This document shows, piece after piece, positions 59,054 through 64,000 of a stretch of 64,000 bases of DNA. This stretch comes from Pseudomonadota bacterium (GTDB taxonomy: Bacteria; Pseudomonadota; Gammaproteobacteria; Burkholderiales; Burkholderiaceae_E). The stretch covers positions 19,575 through 83,574 of the forward strand of contig JAEWFA010000017.1 of the NCBI GenBank assembly GCA_023389055.1. Direction: 5' to 3'. The translations under genes and the position numbers were made by a program. The notes beneath the pieces are model-generated. The model saw only the letters and a program-made list of their open reading frames with translations, was not told the origin of the DNA and did not search any database. The number at the start of each line of letters is the position of its first letter. The first letter of the stretch is position 1.

Positions 59054-59841
59054 GTGCGACGACGCAGGCGATTGCCGGTGCGCGGCTGTCGACGATGCTG
59101 ACCGAGTTGCGACTGCCGACGATCAAACGCATGGCCGCGCAGCTGTGCGATCAAGCCGACTGCGAAGGTTGGCCGGGGCGGCGGCTGCTCGAGATGCTGC
59201 TCGAACATGAGCTCGCCGAGCGCGAGACGCGACGCATGGATCGACATCGCGCCGAGTCAGGCTTGAGCCCCGACAAGCGGCTCTCGAGCTTCGAGTTCCC
59301 CGCGGTGCCGAGCGTCTCGAAGGCGCAGGTGATGGCGCTGGCCGAGGGACACGAGTGGCTCGATCGCGGCGCCAACGTGCTGCTGTTCGGCCCGCCCGGC
59401 GTGGGCAAGAGCCACCTCGTCTGCGGTCTCGGGCATGCACTGATCGAGGCCGGGCGGCGCGTGCTCTTTACCCGCTGCAGCGATCTCGTGCAGCGCCTGC
59501 AGGCGGCACGCCGCGACCTTCGATTGCCGCAGGAACTCACCAGGCTCGATCGCTTCGACTTGCTGATCCTCGACGACCTCAGCTACGTGCGACGCGACCA
59601 GGCCGAGACCTCGGTGCTGTTCGAGTTGATCTCCGAGCGTTACGAGCGCAAGAGCCTCGCGATAACCGCGAACACTCCGTTCTCGCAATGGGGCGAGGTG
59701 TTCGTCGAGCCGGCGATGACGCTCGCCGCCGTCGATCGGCTCGTGCACCACGCGGCGATCCTGGAGATGAACGTGGAGAGCTACCGCAGACGTTCAGCGC
59801 AGTCGGGGCAAGCCCCGACTGCGCGAAAGAAGAACGACTGA
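59050..59841 (+). CDS. istB: IS21-family helper ATPase IstB
   Basis: The start overlaps the istA stop (ATGA); the product is 263 residues. It is a DnaC/DnaA-like AAA+ ATPase with LLFGPPGVGKSHL (Lys120), LLILDDLSYVRRDQAE (Walker B) and SLAITANTPFSQWGEVF (sensor I). IstB selects the target DNA and stimulates IstA. Confidence 0.95.
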   Translation: MSATTQAIAGARLSTMLTELRLPTIKRMAAQLCDQADCEGWPGRRLLEMLLEHELAERETRRMDRHRAESGLSPDKRLSSFEFPAVPSVSKAQVMALAEGHEWLDRGANVLLFGPPGVGKSHLVCGLGHALIEAGRRVLFTRCSDLVQRLQAARRDLRLPQELTRLDRFDLLILDDLSYVRRDQAETSVLFELISERYERKSLAITANTPFSQWGEVFVEPAMTLAAVDRLVHHAAILEMNVESYRRRSAQSGQAPTARKKND

Positions 59842-59914
59842 AAAAGAAATCAACCCCCCGCCTTACCGGCCAGGATAGTTGACGCCGGGCGGCCAAGATA
59901 GTTGACGCCAGACA

Positions 59915-60040
59915 TTCCGCCCCGGTTGAAAACACTCGGTTGATGCCGCAGATGCTCGCGCTGGCGTACTGATCCTTGATGTCCTGCGGCCGGCGCCAAT
60001 CGCCTCGAGGCTCTCTTCGTACCAACTCTACAACCGGCCT
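59915..60040 (-). pseudogene. higB: higB toxin, 5' portion, right of the IS element
   Basis: On the minus strand WYEESLEA is followed, one phase later, by DWRRPQDIKDQYASASICGINRV, the usual middle of HigB-type toxins, and this should run into the GNKYRLVV found on the far side of the IS. The frame is lost again just before the insertion point. At least two single-base lesions plus the insertion make this a dead toxin. No intact start codon region is visible upstream to 60193, where the rest of the gap holds nothing recognised. Confidence 0.75.
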
Positions 60041-60193
60041 CGACTCGCGGGCGGCCCCCTCGCCACGGTCGGATCAGGCGCGAGAAGCTCGGCTCACTAC
60101 CCAACGAAGCTCGTCCGTTGAGCCGAGCGGCGACCGGGTGCAGGCTGTGGCAACCTAGAGAGGATCGACCGTCCTGCAATTGAGAGAGGTGTC

Positions 60194-60421
60194 ATGCCGA
60201 GGATGTTGGAAGCCCTGCAAGCCGATGTCATGCGTTTGTCGAAAGCGGACCGCGCGCGCCTTCTCGACAGACTGGTCGCCAGCCTTGACGTCGACGCTGA
60301 GGTAGAGGCTGCCTGGAATGAACTGGTGGACGAAAGGGAGGCGGAGCTCAACTCCGGAATCGCCCCTGCCGTGCCCCTTGACGTCGCCGTCGCACGGCTG
60401 GAGGCCCGCTTCAAGGGATGA
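60194..60421 (+). CDS. Orphan addiction-module antitoxin
   Basis: The 75-residue product follows GAGAGAGGTG. EALQADVMRLSKADRARLLDRLVASLD...VEAAWNELVDEREAELNSGI and VAVARLEARFKG match the small antitoxin family that is normally paired with a ParE/RelE toxin starting at the overlapping ATG. Here only MKVTF of such a toxin follows the stop, after which the sequence turns into the upstream region of mntA. The toxin has been deleted. Confidence 0.8.
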   Translation: MPRMLEALQADVMRLSKADRARLLDRLVASLDVDAEVEAAWNELVDEREAELNSGIAPAVPLDVAVARLEARFKG

Positions 60422-60464
60422 AGGTCACCTTCAATTTCCCGATCCCTTCATGGAGCGTTGAGTC

Positions 60465-60761
60465 ATGGAACTGTCCGTCAATCGGGACGAACTTTCAAAG
60501 CTGTGTCGCCGGCACCGCATCCGCCGTCTCTCGCTCTTCGGCTCGACGCTTCGAGGTACCGACAAGCCCGATAGCGACGTGGATCTGCTCGTCGAGTTCG
60601 AGGAGGGTGCGGCACCCGGTTTCATCGCTCTCGCTGGCATCGAAGAGGAGCTATCCGGGTTGTTTGGCGGGCGGCGAATCGATCTGCGCACGCCAGCGGA
60701 CCTCAGCCCGCACTTCCGCGGCGAAGTGGTGAAGTCAGCGGTCGTTCAATATGCGGCATGA
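60465..60761 (+). CDS. mntA: MntA-type minimal nucleotidyltransferase antitoxin
   Basis: The product is 98 residues. LSLFGSTLRGTDKPDSDVDLLVEFEEG is the GSx10DxD nucleotidyltransferase core with all catalytic residues. Such MNT proteins neutralise the HEPN toxin HepT by attaching AMP to a tyrosine near its active site. The gene overlaps hepT by 11 bases. Confidence 0.9.
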   Translation: MELSVNRDELSKLCRRHRIRRLSLFGSTLRGTDKPDSDVDLLVEFEEGAAPGFIALAGIEEELSGLFGGRRIDLRTPADLSPHFRGEVVKSAVVQYAA

Positions 60762-61089
60762 CGATCGTATTCGCATCGTCCACATGATCGAAGCCGCCGA
60801 AACGGCAATCGACTTCGTTTCCGACCGTAAGCGCAGCGAACTGGATTCCAACACGATGCTGCGATTCGCACTGGTGCATGCGATCGGGATAGTGGGCGAG
60901 GCAGCGGGCAAGGTTTCGGAAGATCAGCGGCGGGCAGCGCCAGACGTTCCCTGGAGTCGAATCGTATCGATGCGAAACCGGCTCATCCACGCATACTTTG
61001 CGATCGACAACGAGATCCTGTGGAAGACCGTTGTCGACGAGCTTCCGGCGCTGCTCCCGAAGCTACGCGAGTTGTGCAGCGACAACTGA
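60751..61089 (+). CDS. hepT: HepT-type HEPN ribonuclease toxin
   Basis: The 112-residue helical product contains MRNRLIHAYFAID, the Rx4HxY motif of HEPN ribonucleases, whose Tyr is the usual AMPylation target. IVHMIEAAETAIDFV, MLRFALVHAIGIVGEAAGKVSED and ILWKTVVDELPALL complete the DUF86 fold. It is probably a tRNA or mRNA nuclease held inactive by MntA. Confidence 0.92.
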   Translation: MRHDDRIRIVHMIEAAETAIDFVSDRKRSELDSNTMLRFALVHAIGIVGEAAGKVSEDQRRAAPDVPWSRIVSMRNRLIHAYFAIDNEILWKTVVDELPALLPKLRELCSDN

Positions 61090-61644
61090 TCTCCCGCTCA
61101 TCGCCCGCCTCCACGCACGCGATATCGCCATGCACGCGGCGTTCATACATCGTTAAATGACCGAGTAGGAAACCCGGCGAGCGGAAAGGATCGCCGGTTT
61201 TCTTCTGTCAGCCTGCTCGCCTTCGTCGACTGCACCCGATCGATCATCCGCACCAGCCGCCCGCCATCGACCAGCTCGACGTTGCGCCCCGCAGCACACG
61301 CACGCGCCTCACCCGTGAACCGCCCCGACGTCACGACGAACCCGCCCGCCGCGCCGCCTCTCGCCGCCATCGCCCCGTACAACTCGTGCACGACGTCGAC
61401 GCCGGCCTTGTAGGCCCGCCACTGCTTGCACTGGACGAGGAAGCTCTCGCCGCCTTATGCAGTTCTGTTGAGGCGTGCGCCGCCACCGGCGCGCGTCAAG
61501 AACATCAAGTACGAGGCGCTGCGAGCCGCGTCGAGCAAAGCCGCCCGCAACGTCTCCTCGTAGGCGCCTTCGAGCACTAGAGTGGCGGCCGTGCCGGGCG
61601 GCATCGCGCTTATGATCGTCGGAAGCAAGCGCTTGGGAGGCGCG
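61090..61644. other. Gene-poor segment with decayed fragments
   Basis: The segment contains the partial nuclease copy described separately (61223-61462). Next to it, on the minus strand near 61462-61600, a fragment reads LEGAYEETLRAALLDAARSA before losing coding character; it looks like the end of another gene that I cannot name. Nothing else is supported. Confidence 0.55.
61223..61462 (-). pseudogene. Partial second copy of the Mrr-like nuclease gene
   Basis: This stretch matches 63121-63361 at roughly nine of ten positions by eye. It encodes the end of the nuclease core (FLVQCKQWRAYKAGVDVV, ELYGAMAARGGAAGGFVVTSGRFTGEARACAAGRNVELVDGGRLVRMIDRVQSTKAS). A single-base deletion near 61455 (AAGGCGGC for AAGGGCGGC) breaks the frame at the catalytic Gln-x-Lys strand. 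Neither the N-terminal membrane part nor the zinc finger is present. Confidence 0.85.
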
Positions 61645-61857
61645 ATGAACGAACTCGACCGGATCACTCAGCAACCCGAGGTGATGGGCGGGAAGCCTTG
61701 CATCCGGGGCATGCGAATCACCGTCGGCATGGTCGTCGGCCAGATCGGAGCAGGACGCAGCCTCGATGAGCTCCTGGCCGACTACCCGTACCTGGAGCGA
61801 GAGGACATCCTGCAGGCGTTGCGCTACGCCGCGTGGCGAGCGCAGGAACGCGCCTGA
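61645..61857 (+). CDS. DUF433 antitoxin, without its usual toxin
   Basis: The ATG at 61645 after GGGAGG gives 70 residues. ITQQPEVMGGKPCIRGMRITVGMVVGQIGAGRSLDELLADYPYLEREDILQALRYAAW is the complete DUF433 helix-turn-helix protein. It is normally followed by a DUF5615 PIN-like toxin gene; here the next gene lies on the other strand, so the toxin is missing. Confidence 0.88.
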   Translation: MNELDRITQQPEVMGGKPCIRGMRITVGMVVGQIGAGRSLDELLADYPYLEREDILQALRYAAWRAQERA

Positions 61858-61878
61858 TAAAGACAGCCGGGACACGCA

Positions 61879-62172
61879 TCACTTTCGTCTACGCCAGTAC
61901 GTGGGACGGCGCTTGAAGTGCGCAATCGCGAAGACAATCAGCTCCGCGGCTTCGGTTCGGTACACGACCGAGAACGGGAACCCCTTGAGGAATACGCGCC
62001 GCGTGCGCAGCTTCCACAGTGACCCGAGCTTCGGATGCGCGGCTGCGAGAGTGATTGCGACCTCGACAGATTCGCGAAACCGATCACCAAGTCCTTTCTC
62101 GTGCTCCTCGTAATACAAGATCTGTTCGAGGAACTCCGCCTGCGCTTCCTCGAGGAAGCGAATCGGGCTCAC
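61879..62172 (-). CDS. ParE/RelE-superfamily toxin
   Basis: The product is 97 residues. IRFLEEAQAEFLEQILYYEEHEKGLGDRFRESVEVAITLAAAHPKLGSLW and TRRVFLKGFPFSVVYRTEAAELIVFAIAHFKRRPTYW is the whole ParE-type fold. Members of this group poison gyrase or cut mRNA. Its start overlaps the antitoxin stop by four bases, so the pair is coupled and looks intact. Confidence 0.9.
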   Translation of the reverse strand: MSPIRFLEEAQAEFLEQILYYEEHEKGLGDRFRESVEVAITLAAAHPKLGSLWKLRTRRVFLKGFPFSVVYRTEAAELIVFAIAHFKRRPTYWRRRK

Positions 62173-62399
62173 TGCGTGAGGCGACGTGCCGCAGCAAAGA
62201 CCTCTTCAGCGGGAATAAGCCTGGCCTCGCCCCGTTCGTACTTCGCGATGCGATCCGCTATCTCGACTTCCCATGCAGTCCGGACTTCGGGGTCAGCGTC
62301 ACGCTCGACCGACGCGAGCAACTCTTGAGCCAGCTGCGCGCGTTCCTCGATGGGGAGCGATTGAGCCTTCTTCGAGAGTTCTTCGAACAAGGTTGACAT
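62169..62399 (-). CDS. Addiction-module antitoxin partner of the ParE-type toxin
   Basis: The ATG at 62399 gives 76 residues. LFEELSKKAQSLPIEERAQLAQELLASVERDADPEVRTAWEVEIADRIAKYERGEARLIPAEEVFAAAR resembles the orphan antitoxin at 60194 in size and layout and ends, as usual, with a helix that wraps the toxin. Confidence 0.87.
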   Translation of the reverse strand: MSTLFEELSKKAQSLPIEERAQLAQELLASVERDADPEVRTAWEVEIADRIAKYERGEARLIPAEEVFAAARRLTQ

Positions 62400-62566
62400 G
62401 GGGCAACTCTCCAGCAGCGCGGAGATTGATTTTACGCCGAGGCACGGTGCTGTCCCGCAGCGTCGTGCCGGGATGCAGTTTTTGTTCAAAGCAGCTGATG
62501 AGATGCTATGCGTCGCACTCATCTGCGACCATTGCACCGATGGATAAGCGATCCGGCGGCTCGACT

Positions 62567-62609
62567 GCCTCCGCCAGCACCACCTCCCACCGATTCACCC
62601 GAACCGAGT
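62567..62609 (-). pseudogene. Short remnant of the RecQ-UvrD fusion gene 3' end
   Basis: On the minus strand this reads SVRVNRWEVVLAEAVE, against SVRVDRWEVVLVEAAV at the end of the giant helicase (15137-15180). About 37 of 43 bases agree by eye. It suggests that a related helicase gene once stood here. Confidence 0.6.
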
Positions 62610-62647
62610 CCAAAACAGCTCTCTGACGACTACCTGGTACACCGGGC

Positions 62648-62869
62648 TCAGGCGCGCCGGCGTAGACGGCTCAGAAGTAGGTCCGCGGAAATCGTTTCGC
62701 CACGCTCGGCTTCAGCCAGCGAAGCCTGGAGTTCCGGCTCGAGCTCCGGAGGAATGACGAAGCGCTCGGCCGACTCCCGCGCAACGATCGTCACCACAGT
62801 GCCTTCGGGCAACGCCTCGCCCTGAACGACGACTTTGCCGCCGATGACTGTCCCGGTCGCAATCCTCAT
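62648..62869 (-). CDS. Small antitoxin-like protein, orphan
   Basis: The 73-residue product has an AbrB/SpoVT-like beta start (TGTVIGGKVVVQGEALPEGTVVTIVARE) followed by ERFVIPPELEPELQASLAEAERGETISADLLLSRLRR, a pattern common in antitoxins that precede RelE/ParE toxin genes. No toxin frame follows it on this strand before the helicase remnant, so it appears to have lost its partner. Confidence 0.7.
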   Translation of the reverse strand: MRIATGTVIGGKVVVQGEALPEGTVVTIVARESAERFVIPPELEPELQASLAEAERGETISADLLLSRLRRRA

Positions 62870-62929
62870 GCAGCCGATACTACGCTTCGACGCAAGAGCG
62901 AGCAGCTGTCCAAACGGTTGATACTCGAG

Positions 62930-63790
62930 TCAATCGACCGCCCTCGTCCCCTTGCACGCCGGATAGCGCGAGCAACCCCAGAACGCCTTCCTCGCGTTCG
63001 CCCCTCGTCTTGCACTCCGACGAACCATCTCGGACCCGCAGGAAGGACACCGCGAAGCGCTTCCCGACACGGCCGCAGCATTCGGCACGACACCCGCTCC
63101 GCACGCCCCGTTCGACGCTTTCGTCGACTGCACCCGATCGATCATCCGCACCAGCCGCCCGCCATCGACGAGCTCGACGTTGCGCCCCGCGGCAAACGCG
63201 CGCGCCTCGCCCGTGAACCGCCCCGACGTCACGACGAACCCGCCCGCCGCGCCCCTCGCCGCCATCGCCCCGTACAACTCGCACACGACCTCGACGCCCA
63301 CCTTGTACGCCCGCCACTGCTTGCACTGGACGAGGAAGGTCTCGCCGCCCTTGTGCAGCTCGAGATCGACGCCGCCGTCCGCGCCCGCGCCGCCCGTCTC
63401 GACGACGCGATATCCGTCGAGTCGAAACGCCTCGCCGACGAGCATCTCGAACTCGCGCCACGACATGCGGGCGACTGCGCCGACCGCGTCGTTCCTCGTC
63501 GCGTCCTTCACGAGCGATCTGCGTTTCGCCCGCCGCCACGCGGACATGCCCGCGCCCAGCAGGCAGATGAACGGGACGAGATACCGACCGATCGACGCGG
63601 CGGTTCCCTGAAGCACGGCCACGGCGTGCTCGCTTGGCCGCACGCCCGGAGACGGAGCGACAGGGCTCACGGCGAACGAACCGAGCCATACATACGCGAG
63701 CACCGCGAGGCCGACGCCGGCCCACCAGGGAAGCATCGCGACGAGATCGACGAGGTCGTCGAAAGCACCGCTTGACCGTCTTCGTGCCAT
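62930..63790 (-). CDS. Membrane-anchored Mrr-like restriction endonuclease with topoisomerase-type zinc finger
   Basis: The 286-residue product has two N-terminal hydrophobic segments (MLPWWAGVGLAVLAYVWLGSF and RYLVPFICLLGAGMSAW). An Mrr-type nuclease domain follows: MSWREFEMLVGEAFRLDGYRVVETGGAGADGGVDLEL and TFLVQCKQWRAYKVGVEVVCELYG, giving the Asp and Gln-x-Lys catalytic residues. A four-Cys zinc finger ends the protein (CPSCGSEMVRR...FWGCSRYPACKGTRAVD), as in topoisomerase I. It probably cleaves foreign or modified DNA at the membrane. A decayed duplicate of its core lies 1.7 kb upstream. Confidence 0.88.
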   Translation of the reverse strand: MARRRSSGAFDDLVDLVAMLPWWAGVGLAVLAYVWLGSFAVSPVAPSPGVRPSEHAVAVLQGTAASIGRYLVPFICLLGAGMSAWRRAKRRSLVKDATRNDAVGAVARMSWREFEMLVGEAFRLDGYRVVETGGAGADGGVDLELHKGGETFLVQCKQWRAYKVGVEVVCELYGAMAARGAAGGFVVTSGRFTGEARAFAAGRNVELVDGGRLVRMIDRVQSTKASNGACGAGVVPNAAAVSGSASRCPSCGSEMVRRSARRGANARKAFWGCSRYPACKGTRAVD

Positions 63791-63903
63791 CGGGGGCTCC
63801 TGTGCAGCCGTAGCGTTCTGACCTGCCTGGGGAATTTCGAGCCACTCGTTACTTGAGGATGGCTTCCGGTGAACCGCTTGGCTTTTCTGGACAACCCCGA
63901 GAG

Positions 63904-64000
63904 TTAGTTTTCGGCGTTCATGAAGCCTTCGATCGGCCTCGAAACCCTTGCCTGGCGCACGAATTCCGCCGGTGCAAGGTCCATGAGCGCACTGTGAGGA
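63904..64000 (-). mobile_element. 3' end of an IS3-family transposase gene (continues beyond window)
   Basis: On the minus strand the last codons before the stop at 63904-63906 read PHSALMDLAPAEFVRQARVS, matching the RPHSALGYLTPAEF end of IS3-family OrfB integrases. The rest lies outside. The element terminus is probably near 63870-63895, where TGTCCAGAAAAGCC is seen on the minus strand. Confidence 0.7.

Larger units (their letters stand above)
57435..59914 (+). mobile_element. IS21-family insertion sequence (istA-istB), 2480 bp
   Basis: The element is bounded by a 6-base duplication, TTCCGC at 57429-57434 and 59915-59920. Both ends carry two tandem copies of a sequence close to CAACTATCTTGGCCG: left at about 57443-57480 (after GTCGACGA), right inverted at about 59870-59905. 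Such multiple terminal repeats are typical of IS21. It encodes an istA transposase and an istB helper with an ATGA overlap, both apparently intact, so the element may still be active. It interrupts higB. Confidence 0.9.

Noticed and set aside
60418..60732. A possible toxin frame after the orphan antitoxin
   Set aside because: Only the first five residues look toxin-like; the rest is the out-of-frame reading of mntA.
54788..62869. The toxin-antitoxin cluster as an integron cassette array
   Set aside because: Genes lie on both strands, and I see no regularly spaced attC-like sites and no integrase.

Overview
The window is high-GC DNA (roughly two thirds G+C by eye) with densely packed genes and short gaps. 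The gene content points to a betaproteobacterium, most likely of the Burkholderiales: a GltIJKL-type amino-acid ABC transporter, a polyhydroxyalkanoate granule-associated protein, a pentapeptide MXKDX repeat protein beside a molybdopterin oxidoreductase, and a DUF748 protein. This assignment is an inference from gene content, not from a marker gene.

Layout. 1-4907: a tight operon of a patatin-like lipase (cut by the window edge), a CHAT-type His/Cys peptidase and a ComEC-like metallo-beta-lactamase-fold hydrolase. 4932-9716: a thioesterase, an NTF2-like protein, a flavin-type pyridoxamine-oxidase-fold protein, and a metzincin-type zinc peptidase translationally coupled to a small protein that copies its first domain. 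9732-14922: TerC with an upstream yybP-ykoY (Mn2+) riboswitch, a decayed hydroxyphenylpyruvate dioxygenase, and gltIJKL. 15102-31094: mostly housekeeping genes, including a giant exonuclease-RecQ-UvrD fusion, an EamA transporter, a KefB/C-like antiporter, a degenerate vapBC-like pair, a CX5R phosphatase, DUF2249, DUF748, a TRIC-type channel and a hemerythrin protein.

31284-42450 is the most striking part: six co-directional genes encode a membrane TIR protein, a lipoprotein with an OmpA-like end, an 1895-residue protein fusing two alpha/beta-hydrolase modules to a CHAT protease, a SLOG-type Rossmann protein, a second membrane TIR-TPR protein and a caspase-like protease. Several starts overlap the preceding stops. 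Catalytic residues are visible in both TIR domains, the CHAT domain and the caspase. TIR enzymes make NAD-derived signals, and both SLOG and caspase-like proteins are known receivers of such signals, so I read this as a candidate anti-phage or stress-response system whose proteases and lipases act downstream of TIR signalling. A Xre-RES toxin-antitoxin pair follows directly.

43562-49074 is an oxidised-methionine repair and redox island (MsrA, MsrB, MXKDX protein, molybdopterin oxidoreductase, cytochrome b) divergent from an OmpR/histidine-kinase pair. 49112-52176 holds an XPD/DinG-like helicase divergent from an MmcB-like nuclease around a LexA-type box. 52449-54760 has a TetR regulator with a palindromic operator, a cupin, a serine hydrolase and a PHA-system protein.

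54788-64000 is a toxin-antitoxin island with about nine loci, several intact (VapBC, BrnTA, MntA-HepT, ParE-type) and several broken: a frameshifted RHH antitoxin, higBA split by a 2480-bp IS21-family element with a 6-bp target duplication, and orphan antitoxins. It also holds a fragmentary second copy of the Mrr-like nuclease gene and ends in the tail of an IS3-family transposase.
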